A DNA stretch of 41,824 nucleotides from Phycisphaerae bacterium. Its GTDB lineage: Bacteria; Planctomycetota; Phycisphaerae; Phycisphaerales; Phycisphaeraceae. Below are positions 19,155-27,725 of the stretch, piece after piece (the stretch's first letter is position 1; each line of letters begins with the position of its first letter). The translations under genes were made by a program, and so were the position numbers. The notes under the pieces are model-generated. The model made no database searches and was not told the origin of the DNA. It saw nothing but the letters and a program-made list of their open reading frames with translations. The stretch is taken from the NCBI GenBank assembly GCA_030426385.1, contig JAUHYI010000037.1:1-41824 (forward strand). The letters are read 5' to 3'.

Positions 19155-22064
19155 ATGACACGCAGCGCCATCGAAATCGCAGCCAGCATCCAACTCGACG
19201 ACAGTCGATTCAATCAGGTTGCGGGACGTGTGCAACAGACAGCCCAGAAACTCAGCCAGCGTTTGCAGGGCATGGCCAATGTGGCACGTAACGCATTACT
19301 GATCGGTGGTGCTGGTATCGCCGGCGTGGCCAAACTGGCGTCGGATGCTGAGGAGACGGCCAGCAAGTTTCAAGCTGTGTTCAAGGGACAGGCCGACGCA
19401 GCACGGGCGTTCGGCGATAATCTGGCCAAGTCGGTGGGCCGATCGCGTTACGAGATTCAGGGTTTTCTGGCATCGATGCAGGACACGTTCGTGCCGTTGG
19501 GTTTTGCCCGCGACAAGGCGAAGGATCTATCGCAACAGGTCACCAAACTGGCGATCGATCTGGCGAGTTTCAACAACACCAGTGACAGCGAAGCGCTCAT
19601 GAGTCTGCAATCGGCGTTGGTGGGCAATCATGAAACCATGCGCAAGTACGGCGTGATCATCACTGAGGCGACGTTGGGCCAGGAGCTACTCGCACAAGGG
19701 ATCGACGGTGGCACGAAAGCCGCGACCGAACAGGAAAAAGCGCTGGCCCGCATGTCACTGATTATGAAGGGAACGACTGATGCCCAGGGTGATGCGGAGC
19801 GCACGTCGGGATCACTGGCCAATCAGTTCAAGGCATTGACCTCGCAGGCCAAAGACCTCAGTGCCGAGATCGGCAAGGCATTCGTGCCGGCGTTGAAAAG
19901 CATCATCGAGCGGATCAACCCGGTGTTGTCGAAGACGTCGCAGTGGGCACAGGCCAATACGGCAACGATTGTGAAGCTCACTGCCGTCGCGGCTGCTGTG
20001 GGTGGTGTTGTGTATGTGTTGCCAAAATTCATGGCCGGCATCGAGTCTGTCACCATGGCGGCAAAATTCGCACGCACCGCGTTTATCGCATTTAACGCCG
20101 CGTCACTGACATTGAAAGCCACGCTTGCTATCGGTGTGGTAGGTGCATTGGTTGCCGTTGTGGGGTGGTTGTCAACGACCAAAACCGCGGCGAGTGCGAC
20201 TGGAAAAGAATTGAAAAATCTGGCGGATGCCACGGATCAACTAGCCGACGCCCAGGCAAGGCTAAATCGCTTTCGTGAAACGGGTGATCGAGCGGGTCAG
20301 GTTGGAGCCCTTGAAACTCAGATACGATCCATGGAAGAGGCATCGGTACGTTTGCGTCAGGTGTTGGGTGATCGTGAGTTTGCCAACATTTCACTAGCCG
20401 ATGCCAAGCCTCTGATTGACCAATTAGGGCTTGACGAAATTGAGGGCATGGGGCCGATTCGCGTCAGCTTGGGATTAGCGGTGGATCAACAAGGCAGAAG
20501 TGAAGAAATCAGTGCACTGGGCGCTTATCGTGATACCGTTGAATCTATCACGGGTTTCAGTCTCAAGGCACGACGATACGTGCAGGGCGAGATGCAGGAT
20601 GTGGTTCGTGCCAGCGATCTTATTGCCCGCATTGAAAAGCAAATCCTTGATCGTCGCAAGCAAATTGCTGATCTGCAATCCAAACCTGTATCGACCAACA
20701 CAACGGCGAATGCATACGAAAAGGCCTTTGATCCCTTCTTCGGCATGCTCGACCGAATGAGCGACCGGATGAGCAAACTCCCCAACGAAGCTGCGAGCAT
20801 GGCCCGCAAGATCGGCCAGGCGATCGAGAACGCGACGGCATCCCTCAACGAACGGATCTTCCAGTTCAGTGCCACGCCAGCACAGAAGGCCATCCGTGAC
20901 ATTCAGCGTGAAGCGGAGAGTCTGCGCCGTGGCGTGCAGATGGCTCTCAAGTTAGGCCAGGTCAATCCCGAGCAGGCCCAGGCGGTGATTGACCGTATTG
21001 AGGACATCGCCCAAAACCGCATCGCAGAGATCACCGGCGATATAACGATCAAGGATGATCGCAAGCCCAAGCAAGACGAACAGAAGCGTCAGGCTGAAAA
21101 AACGAGCAGTGTTTCCATCGTGGGCGTTGAGGATATGTGGAACCGCATCCAGATGGGGGCTGGTGGAGGTGGCGATGATCCCAATACCGCTGAAATCAAG
21201 CGCGGTGCTGATGCTCAGGAGGTAACCGTTGAGAAAAACGAAAACCAGATTGTGCTGTTGAAAGACATCAGCAACTCATTGAGCGATTTTCTAAAGGGTA
21301 ACACGAAGCCACACCCTGCAAGCCCGATCGCAACAGCGATGGCGCCGGCGGAAAAGATTAAGACGATGACGAATGCGGTTGTGCCGGATTTGGGACATCA
21401 AAGAGAGGAACCGAGGCGTCGTCGGCGTCAATATGGCATTAGCCGTGAAGATCGTCAGTCGCCGTCTGAGCGCGACGCCAACACGGTCGAAGCCCCGCGA
21501 CACAGGAAATACGGCATCCGTCGTGCCGAACGACCCACGCGCGGCCCCAGCGTGGCCGAAGCCCAGGACGAATTTGTTAGAACTGGCGTGAAGCCATCGC
21601 TTCTCAAGCGTCTCGAAACGTTGAGTCAGTACAAGGCAAAAATCGCCGGCGAGCGTGGCGAAACGCACACGCCAAAAACGTTTGATCGTGTCACATCGTT
21701 TCAGTCGCGGTTGTACGACCGTGTGATGGCCGGCTTGCCACGTCCAAACGCAACAGGTGATCACAGCCTCACATTGCGCATGCCACAGATGCCGTCAATC
21801 GAGCCGGACAGTTCGCACAGCCGAACCATCGCCGGCATGTTCGATGCCCTGCGTGATGCCCACCGCAAGACGCTCCCACGCCAGGACGTGGAACGCTCGC
21901 CACGCAAATCACCAACGTCGTCAGAGTCCACTGACCGCTTGCTACGATCGACCGAGGATGGCAACCGCACCCGTTATGAACAACTGCGCACGCTGCAATC
22001 GACGGAGGGAAAAATCGGCGAACTGGCAAACAACATCGACAAGCTCGGCACCTATGGCCCTTAA
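19155..22064 (+). CDS. Phage tail tape measure protein
   Basis: A 969-residue protein with start ATG 19155 and GAGGTAAG (19142-19149) as ribosome-binding site. Residues 1-260 match tape measure N-terminal regions: an early amphipathic helix (SIQLDDSRFNQVAGRVQQTA), then AEETASKFQAVFKGQADAARAFGDNLA and the NHETMRKYGVIITEATLGQ segment typical of TP901-type proteins. Hydrophobic segments lie at about 270-340 (VAAAVGGVVYVLP; LAIGVVGALVAVVGWLS). Coiled-coil-prone helices run about 510-660, and a long basic, Arg/Pro-rich, probably disordered tail occupies about 690-930. Tape measure proteins set tail length; at about 1.5 angstrom per residue this predicts at most about 145 nm, so a long-tailed virion. 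Confidence 0.9.
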   Translation: MTRSAIEIAASIQLDDSRFNQVAGRVQQTAQKLSQRLQGMANVARNALLIGGAGIAGVAKLASDAEETASKFQAVFKGQADAARAFGDNLAKSVGRSRYEIQGFLASMQDTFVPLGFARDKAKDLSQQVTKLAIDLASFNNTSDSEALMSLQSALVGNHETMRKYGVIITEATLGQELLAQGIDGGTKAATEQEKALARMSLIMKGTTDAQGDAERTSGSLANQFKALTSQAKDLSAEIGKAFVPALKSIIERINPVLSKTSQWAQANTATIVKLTAVAAAVGGVVYVLPKFMAGIESVTMAAKFARTAFIAFNAASLTLKATLAIGVVGALVAVVGWLSTTKTAASATGKELKNLADATDQLADAQARLNRFRETGDRAGQVGALETQIRSMEEASVRLRQVLGDREFANISLADAKPLIDQLGLDEIEGMGPIRVSLGLAVDQQGRSEEISALGAYRDTVESITGFSLKARRYVQGEMQDVVRASDLIARIEKQILDRRKQIADLQSKPVSTNTTANAYEKAFDPFFGMLDRMSDRMSKLPNEAASMARKIGQAIENATASLNERIFQFSATPAQKAIRDIQREAESLRRGVQMALKLGQVNPEQAQAVIDRIEDIAQNRIAEITGDITIKDDRKPKQDEQKRQAEKTSSVSIVGVEDMWNRIQMGAGGGGDDPNTAEIKRGADAQEVTVEKNENQIVLLKDISNSLSDFLKGNTKPHPASPIATAMAPAEKIKTMTNAVVPDLGHQREEPRRRRRQYGISREDRQSPSERDANTVEAPRHRKYGIRRAERPTRGPSVAEAQDEFVRTGVKPSLLKRLETLSQYKAKIAGERGETHTPKTFDRVTSFQSRLYDRVMAGLPRPNATGDHSLTLRMPQMPSIEPDSSHSRTIAGMFDALRDAHRKTLPRQDVERSPRKSPTSSESTDRLLRSTEDGNRTRYEQLRTLQSTEGKIGELANNIDKLGTYGP

Positions 22065-22080
22065 CCCGCAAGGTAAAAAC

Positions 22081-22422
22081 ATGATCACCCCCCACGCTCT
22101 CCGTACTCCATCCATCACGATCAAGCCTGACACCATCGCCGACATGTTTGGATCCATCCAGATGGAGCCGCTCAACATCATCCCCGAAGACATACGGAAC
22201 AATTGGCAGGCCGTCACACCCGCCATGTTTACCATGACACCCTTGGGCATGAACATGACCGGTTTAATCAATCACGATTATCGACTCTGTGGCATGGAGC
22301 CGATCGACTTGATGGCGGCGCTCGATCGTATTTACGACGTACTTGATGAGCCACTCCCCCAAACAACTCACAACGCAACTCTCACTGAGCGGTGTTACCC
22401 GCGCATCATCTCGCCCAACTGA
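22081..22422 (+). CDS. Small hypothetical phage protein
   Basis: A 113-residue protein. ATG 22081 is preferred because AAGGT (22070-22074) lies 6 nt upstream; an ATG at 22054 would overlap the tape measure gene. The Met/Ile/Pro-rich sequence (DMFGSIQMEPLNIIPEDI; MFTMTPLGMNMTGL) belongs to no family I recognise. Its place just after the tape measure gene suggests a tail-related role by position only. Confidence 0.6.
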   Translation: MITPHALRTPSITIKPDTIADMFGSIQMEPLNIIPEDIRNNWQAVTPAMFTMTPLGMNMTGLINHDYRLCGMEPIDLMAALDRIYDVLDEPLPQTTHNATLTERCYPRIISPN

Positions 22423-22456
22423 TTTTCCTCACGTTTGACTCTCACAGGAACACTCT

Positions 22457-22972
22457 ATGATCAAGTTTCGCTGTCCGTCTTGTACTGCATCCATCACCGT
22501 CGATGAAACCTACGCCGGCAGGCAAGGCAAATGCCCACGCTGCAAAGCCGGTGTCATCGTGCCCGCTGCATTGACCACACCCCAACCCCTGCCGACCGCC
22601 GATACCCCGACGACGCGGGCCTCATCACACGAACAAGCCCGCGCGAGTATGCCTATCGTGCCCGAAAGGGAACAACATAAAACCCACGCACCACCGCAAT
22701 ATATCGGCCTATCACGCATGGCCAGCCTGTTGGAGTATGTCGGCATCCTCTTCGCTGCCTGCGGATTCGTCATGCTCCTGGCCCTACTCAACAATCTGTT
22801 CGCCGACTCCTCATCAACAACACGCCATGCTCCGCAAGCCCCCCTTGAGCCGATCATATTCGTTGTGATTACCATCACCACCCTGATCACCGCCAGCGTT
22901 CTGGTCGCCATGGGCCACGCCTTACACGCCCTGCGCGACATCGCCCGCAACAGTTGGTCTCTGCCCACCTAG
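22457..22972 (+). CDS. Zinc-ribbon membrane protein
   Basis: A 171-residue protein beginning MIKFRCPSC with a second CPRC at residues about 27-30. This is the short two-CxxC zinc ribbon common at the N-terminus of many planctomycete proteins. A Pro/Thr/Ala-rich linker (35-80) follows, then two hydrophobic segments (GILFAACGFVMLLALLNNLF at about 97-116; IIFVVITITTLITASVLVA at about 134-152). Function unknown. AGGAAC at 22445-22450 can serve as ribosome-binding site. The host-like architecture inside the element suggests cargo picked up from a planctomycete chromosome, or a lysis or membrane role. Confidence 0.7.
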   Translation: MIKFRCPSCTASITVDETYAGRQGKCPRCKAGVIVPAALTTPQPLPTADTPTTRASSHEQARASMPIVPEREQHKTHAPPQYIGLSRMASLLEYVGILFAACGFVMLLALLNNLFADSSSTTRHAPQAPLEPIIFVVITITTLITASVLVAMGHALHALRDIARNSWSLPT

Positions 22973-22981
22973 TCCTATACC

Positions 22982-23332
22982 ATGAGACTCATGTCGATCG
23001 AAATCGCCCCCATCCCGACCACCCGCAAACTCGACATCCACCCGATGGCGGAGTTGCATCTTCCGTTCGACATTATCCGCCAGACCCTCGCCCAGCCGCA
23101 CTACGATCACGATACCGATTTCCCTGGCAACGCCGATCAGTCCCGCGTCATGTGGCGCGTCCAGTGCCGCCCCTCAGGCGTCCTGCTGGTCCTGTGGGAC
23201 GACAGAACCGACGCACGCACGCCGGCGGATACGAGCCGATGGAAAGTCTGGTGGCAGGACGGAGGCACCGCAGACGGGCGTCAGACGCTGGAACTGCTGC
23301 TGGGCGATGAGGTGGGCGGGAGGATTGTGTGA
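22982..23332 (+). CDS. Small hypothetical protein
   Basis: A 116-residue protein that starts 9 bp after the preceding stop; a second in-frame ATG at 22991 (MSIEIAP) is equally possible. It is rich in Asp, Arg and Trp (SRWKVWWQDGG), with a likely beta-rich centre (RVMWRVQCRPSGVLLVLWDD). Its end overlaps the ribosome-binding region of the DUF6602-like gene, consistent with one transcript. No family recognised. Confidence 0.55.
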   Translation: MRLMSIEIAPIPTTRKLDIHPMAELHLPFDIIRQTLAQPHYDHDTDFPGNADQSRVMWRVQCRPSGVLLVLWDDRTDARTPADTSRWKVWWQDGGTADGRQTLELLLGDEVGGRIV

Positions 23333-23340
23333 GGATTTTA

Positions 23341-24000
23341 ATGGAACCCGATCAATACCTAGACATGCTGGCCAGCCAACTGGCGCAAGAGCTTACCGCT
23401 CATGACACGATAAGGCAGTTTGTTGGTTCTCATCCAACCTTAATCGGCGCATATGCAGAGGCTTCCGTGATCAAATTTATCAAGCGTGTGGTAGCGCCAC
23501 TTCGGGTTTCTACCGGGACCATCATTTACGAAGGCAATGTTGGAAAGAAACCGCCGCAGCTCGATACCATCATATGGTCCCCGACTCCCGTGCCCGCCGT
23601 ATTCGAAAACGGGGATTTTGCAATTGTTCCACGTGGTAGCGCACACGGGTATCTAGAAATTAAATCTACAGATTATTCCGGGACTGGTAGCCTAATAACT
23701 GATCGCCTTAACTCAGAAAACGAGTTGATACAGCCCGTTGTTGAGGGGCTATCGTGTGCCATGGGTGTCATATGCTTGGCGCAACACCAACCAAATAAAA
23801 ATATTCAGCGGCTAATCGATGACGGGCGTGCGGCAATCCTGCTCAATATGAAAAATGATCGAGCTATTCCTAACCCAAGTGGTGTAATGGCACTCATAAA
23901 TTTTTTGGCTTGCGTCAATCGACGAGCAGCCATTCTAAATGGTCGAATTCATGTGACTGAGCCTAAAGCCTTGCACAAAAAAATTGCCAAAAAGAAGTGA
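23341..24000 (+). CDS. DUF6602-like protein with PD-(D/E)xK-type core
   Basis: A 219-residue protein from ATG 23341, with GAGG at 23331-23334 as ribosome-binding site. The centre reads QLDTIIWSPTP, then AVFENGDFAIVPRGSAHGYLEIKST. The pattern D...(about 30)...E-x-K with hydrophobic strands around it matches the DUF6602 layout and the PD-(D/E)xK nuclease-like fold (Asp near residue 66, Glu-x-Lys near residues 102-104). Proteins of this family occur in mobile elements and defence islands, and their activity is not established. Base composition is more AT-rich than the tail genes. A basic tail (KKIAKKK) ends the protein. Defence or moron function is inferred. Confidence 0.6.
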   Translation: MEPDQYLDMLASQLAQELTAHDTIRQFVGSHPTLIGAYAEASVIKFIKRVVAPLRVSTGTIIYEGNVGKKPPQLDTIIWSPTPVPAVFENGDFAIVPRGSAHGYLEIKSTDYSGTGSLITDRLNSENELIQPVVEGLSCAMGVICLAQHQPNKNIQRLIDDGRAAILLNMKNDRAIPNPSGVMALINFLACVNRRAAILNGRIHVTEPKALHKKIAKKK

Positions 24001-24085
24001 CGATCACACGCAATCTGTACGTTGCGACTCAAAAAGCATCAAGCAGGTATTTGAGCAACTCGCTGTCTAGTTTTATATACGTAGA

Positions 24086-24235
24086 TTATTTCTTAAGAAG
24101 TACCTCAATCACTAGCCGTATAGCTGGGATTAATTGTTCAGTATCACCACTTTTCACTATCCAAAGTGCTGTGAGGCATCCAATGATTAATGCTAGCCAC
24201 CATTTCTTGTGCGTGCGTTTCAGTCTCATGGTCAT
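24086..24235 (-). CDS. Small single-span membrane peptide
   Basis: A 49-residue minus-strand product MTMRLKRTHKKWW, then ALIIGCLTALWIV, then an amphipathic helix ending RLVIEVLLKK. A perfect GGAGGT (24240-24245) lies 4 nt before ATG 24235 and 10 nt before ATG 24229, either of which may be the start. The positive-inside N-terminus and single hydrophobic span resemble small toxins or holin-like peptides, but nothing identifies it. It runs opposite to the flanking genes. Confidence 0.55.
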   Translation of the reverse strand: MTMRLKRTHKKWWLALIIGCLTALWIVKSGDTEQLIPAIRLVIEVLLKK

Positions 24236-24487
24236 AACGACCTCCGTGTCGGCGCACCGATTGCGCAACAGCGCTGGTGCTGATTCATGAATATGTCGCC
24301 CACACGGGCGACCATTTACACCTGTCGGCTCGTCAAGAACGTTTGTGCAATTTGCAATTCATTTTTTATCGCTGCTAGGTGCCATGACGGTGTGTGCAAT
24401 CGCCACTAACTCAGAACCATCGATTCAAATGCTTTCGGTTAGAATCTCCCGTCGAACTATTACATCAATTTCCCGGGATCCCCTGAC

Positions 24488-25564
24488 ATGACCGACTCCC
24501 CATCCGACCAGCCCGCTCCCCTGCCACCTGATGGCCAACTACTCATCTATCACGATGGGGCGACCCACCTGCAAGTTCGACTCGATGGACAGACGGTCTG
24601 GCTCACGCAGAAGCAGCTGGCAGATTTGTATCAGGTAACTGTTCCGACCGTAAACGAGCATTTGAAAAACATTTACAGTGAAGGCGAACTGAGTCCAGAG
24701 CCAACTATTAGGCAATTCCGAATAGTTCAAACCGAAGGCAGCCGACAAGTATCACGCCAGATCGACCACTATTCCCTCGACATGATTCTTGCCGTTGGCT
24801 ACCGCGTCCGCTCCGCCCGGGGCACGTTGTTTCGCCAGTGGGCCACAGCACGACTGACCGAACTGTTGGCCAAGGGTTTCACGATGGACGACGAGCGGAT
24901 CAAGGCAGGCCGCACGCTCGGGGCGGACTACTTTGATGAACTGCTCGAACGCATCCGCGACATCCGGGCCAGCGAGCGGCTGTTCTACCAGAAGATCACC
25001 GACATCTTCGCCACCAGCATCGACTACGATGGCCACCACGAAACCGCCCGCGAGTTCTTCGCCACCGTGCAGAACAAACTACATTTCGCCATCCATGGCC
25101 AGACCGCCGCGGAGGTCGTTGTCCGTCGTGCCGATGCGACCAAACCCAATATGGGGCTGACCACCTGGAAGAACGTGCCCGCCGGCCCGATCCGCAAGGG
25201 CGATGTCGCGGTTGCCAAAAACTACCTGACTCAAGAGGAAATCACCGAGCTCAATCGCATCGTGACGATGTATCTGGACTACGCCGAGGATCAGGCCCAG
25301 CGTCATAACCCCATGCACATGGTCGACTGGATCGGCAAGCTCGACGCGTTCCTGCAATTCAACGAACGCAACATCCTGACCAACGCTGGTCGCATAACCG
25401 CCGAAGCTGCCCGCCGCATCGCATCCGAAGCCTACAAACACTACGAAGCCAACCGCAAGCAGATCGAAGCGCAGAAGGATTCCGACTTCGATCAGGTGGT
25501 AAAACGCATCACGAAGAAGAAGCCGGATGACGCCGGCGGTGAGGATGAGAGTAAGGGTGAATGA
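24488..25564 (+). CDS. RhuM family protein (virulence RhuM)
   Basis: A 358-residue protein matching the RhuM family over most of its length. Residues about 20-110 contain VWLTQKQLADLYQVTVPTVN, a helix-turn-helix-like segment, then HLKNIYSEGEL and SLDMILAVGYRVRSARGTLF, the family hallmark. Residues 130-300 include ITDIFATSIDYD and the C-terminal EITELNRIVTMYLDYAEDQA and AEAARRIASEAYKHYE segments. RhuM proteins are widespread on mobile elements, often as accessory genes next to restriction or toxin-antitoxin systems; their biochemical role is unclear. A TAGAAT at 24440-24445 is a possible -10. A strong terminator follows at 25651-25678. Confidence 0.88.
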   Translation: MTDSPSDQPAPLPPDGQLLIYHDGATHLQVRLDGQTVWLTQKQLADLYQVTVPTVNEHLKNIYSEGELSPEPTIRQFRIVQTEGSRQVSRQIDHYSLDMILAVGYRVRSARGTLFRQWATARLTELLAKGFTMDDERIKAGRTLGADYFDELLERIRDIRASERLFYQKITDIFATSIDYDGHHETAREFFATVQNKLHFAIHGQTAAEVVVRRADATKPNMGLTTWKNVPAGPIRKGDVAVAKNYLTQEEITELNRIVTMYLDYAEDQAQRHNPMHMVDWIGKLDAFLQFNERNILTNAGRITAEAARRIASEAYKHYEANRKQIEAQKDSDFDQVVKRITKKKPDDAGGEDESKGE

Positions 25565-25650
25565 ACGAGGCAGCGATCAGTGCTGGCAGGACGAAACTCC
25601 GCTACAATACCCCCGACACAACCCACTGGGAAACGTATCCCCAGCGGTAG

Positions 25651-25678
25651 AACGCCACCCAACGCGGTGGCGTTTTTT
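25651..25678 (+). terminator. Rho-independent terminator
   Basis: A 9-bp perfect stem, AACGCCACC (25651-25659) and GGTGGCGTT (25666-25674), with a 6-nt loop and a T run to 25678. It ends transcription from the RhuM gene or a short upstream transcript. Confidence 0.88.
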
Positions 25679-25764
25679 ATGGGTACAGGAAAATAACAAT
25701 AGATTGAAAAACCCGACAGCCAATTTCTGGCAACCGGGCATTGGGTTCAGTCGGAATCCAAGAC

Positions 25765-26703
25765 TTACAGTACAGGCTGAAAGCCGTGGGCTTCTAACCA
25801 GTCTGCAACCCGCGGTTTGACAACATCTTCTTGATGGGCACGAAAGGCGTCAATAGCAGCTTGCGGTGCATCTTTCACAAAATTCATAAATATCCCATTG
25901 TTTCTCGCAAAAATATCCCCTGTCTCATTCCATAAATCTTCGTCAGAGGTCCACTGGGACTCAAAGAAATTACGGGCGCACAGCAAGGATTCTTCATCTA
26001 GGAAAATTTTGTAGTATCGCTCTGGATTCAATTCAAGAATATCTTGTGCAAAGCCATCGACGTCTACTCCGTCCCCCTTGAGCCAAATTACTTCACCTGA
26101 TTCTTGATCGATGTATGCGGTACACGGAGATGACAGATCACAAATCGAAAAATGGCACAGTAACTGGTTGTCAATTATCACCTCAGGCTTAGGTTTTGTG
26201 TTGTTGTCTCGTATCGCCGCCAATATGCTAGTGGCTGACTTGACTGCTATTTCAGCGTTTTTGGAAATCCTCTCAGCTTTTTTTGCAATCGCCTGTAATA
26301 AATCCGGTAGCAACGTAACCGCTTCTAGTCGCACTTCACGGCTTGCCTGGTCCCATGGTTTTACATCACAATGTTTTGTGACCGCACCACGGAGTTGGCA
26401 GTAATCGTCATGTTCGTTACGTTCAATTGTGTTTGAGGTTAGAACTTCATCGATAATGCCTATTCGGTATGAGCCACCGATCCGGCTATATGTCAAACTG
26501 TGCGTGGCAATCTCATAGCCAACCTCTGGGTCACCCCTGATGGCATCCTCACTGAATTGAATTTGCGCTGGGACCCCGACACCACAATCTGTCAGGAAGT
26601 GTTCAGCCTCCTTAATGGCTTCTGTGGCTCGGTCTGTGATGTTGTTGAGTTGCGGGGTGATATTGCGCAGCAGCGCAACAGCGTTTGTAGTAGTCTCAGA
26701 CAT
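25765..26703 (-). CDS. Hypothetical cargo protein with UPF0158-like C-terminus
   Basis: A 312-residue minus-strand protein. Residues 1-180 are largely helical with no family I recognise. Residues about 195-312 read AYIDQESGEVIWLKGDGVDVD, then NPERYYKIF, then IFMNFVKDAPQAAIDAF and RVADWLEAHGFQPV. That order of a beta-hairpin with E-S-G-E-V, P-E-R-Y, an F-x-x-F-K-D-like helix and a final R-x-x-D-W-L-x-x-H-G resembles UPF0158 proteins, although the match is loose. Base composition is more AT-rich than neighbouring phage genes. A GGAG stretch just upstream (26706-26710 region) supports ATG 26703. Function unknown. Confidence 0.6.
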   Translation of the reverse strand: MSETTTNAVALLRNITPQLNNITDRATEAIKEAEHFLTDCGVGVPAQIQFSEDAIRGDPEVGYEIATHSLTYSRIGGSYRIGIIDEVLTSNTIERNEHDDYCQLRGAVTKHCDVKPWDQASREVRLEAVTLLPDLLQAIAKKAERISKNAEIAVKSATSILAAIRDNNTKPKPEVIIDNQLLCHFSICDLSSPCTAYIDQESGEVIWLKGDGVDVDGFAQDILELNPERYYKIFLDEESLLCARNFFESQWTSDEDLWNETGDIFARNNGIFMNFVKDAPQAAIDAFRAHQEDVVKPRVADWLEAHGFQPVL

Positions 26704-27086
26704 GAGACACTCCTATTCTACGGCGAATTGCCGCGATTGTGACCCCGTAGGGTCGGTTGAATTGAACGGATCCGGCTAGGACCGTGTGGCGCACCGTCAG
26801 GTACTCCGCATGTCGAAGTATATCCAGCTATTGACTTGATAACAATTCAGAATTTGAGAGGCTTGCCATGTCATGGGTTTTTGGACCCATTTTTGGACCC
26901 AAAGCCGGCAACGCGTTAACTAGCCCAGGGAGACTATCCACGTAAGGCACTAACACTGAATGGGTTGCAGGTCGCATGGCGCGAAATATAAATCTCAGAC
27001 CTCATCGACTGTGGGGATGCGCGCTAAGCAACGCACAAAGCCCAGAAATGCGAATCTTGCTTGGCGAAGTTGAGTGCGCATGTGTA
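26704..27086. other. Gene-poor stretch in the cargo region
   Basis: 383 bp without a supportable gene. It contains the direct repeat TTTTTGGACCCA (26878-26889 and 26890-26901). On the minus strand this lies in a start-less open frame of about 57 codons reading GPKMGPK and ending at 26828. That could be the tail of a decayed gene. No terminator or promoter is convincing. Confidence 0.4.
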
Positions 27087-27314
27087 TCAGCGGCTTTTTA
27101 GACGAGATTCGTCAACTAAGGAGATGTCATAAGACCTACGCTTGCGGCGTCCGTCTGGTTGCTTAACACGTTCCGGTTTTTTCGTGATGATGATGCGTTG
27201 ACGGCCAAGCGGTGTATGCCCAGGATTCACATCTATATCACGCCGTCTGCATAATCCCACCAACAGATCGTCGAACGTGGCGTTGGCAATGATGTCGATG
27301 TACTTGCTAGGCAT
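27087..27314 (-). CDS. Small hypothetical basic protein
   Basis: A 75-residue product MPSKYIDIIANATFDDLLVGL, then an Arg/Lys-rich C-terminal half (GRQRIIITKKPERVKQPDGRRKRRS). The charge pattern fits a nucleic-acid-binding peptide. Only a weak GGAA lies upstream of ATG 27314. It shares strand and AT-leaning composition with the next gene (27401-27646), so they may be cotranscribed. No family recognised. Confidence 0.45.
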   Translation of the reverse strand: MPSKYIDIIANATFDDLLVGLCRRRDIDVNPGHTPLGRQRIIITKKPERVKQPDGRRKRRSYDISLVDESRLKSR

Positions 27315-27400
27315 GGGTGTCGTTCCACAATTGGAGGCGTGCTTTTACCATTATCGCCGGCGTCAAGCACTATGGACTGCCCCGGTCCGGTCGATGATGA

Positions 27401-27646
27401 TTAGCCCCCTCGTGGAGCACGAAACACTACCTGATCGAAGCGAATGTACTGCGAACTTGCACCGAATAATGCCGCAAGGCAACCTGGTTGGACTTCAATA
27501 TTGACATCGCTGATGGCGTGAAATTCCCAGCCCTTTTCAGCATGGTGGTTAATCAGGTTTTGAAGTTGCTTTGCAACATCGTTTGCCCCCTGTTTGCTGG
27601 TGACTTTACCGATGAAGGGTACGACTTTGTACTGAAATTGAGCCAT
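27401..27646 (-). CDS. DUF4177-like small protein
   Basis: An 81-residue protein beginning MAQFQYKVVPFIG, with LQNLINHHAEKGWEFHAISDVNI in the centre. The pattern Y-K-V-V-P then a helix and E-K-G-W-E-F matches the DUF4177 fold. The ribosome-binding site GGGAG lies 6 nt before ATG 27646, which makes it better than the TTG one codon upstream. Function of the family is unknown. It diverges from the zinc-ribbon gene at 27726. Confidence 0.65.
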   Translation of the reverse strand: MAQFQYKVVPFIGKVTSKQGANDVAKQLQNLINHHAEKGWEFHAISDVNIEVQPGCLAALFGASSQYIRFDQVVFRAPRGG

Positions 27647-27725
27647 CAATCACTCCCGAAATCGACAAGATTTAGCAATCAGTGGGCGAACTCCAACCCA
27701 TGCAGCATCGTGTGACGTTCTGGCC

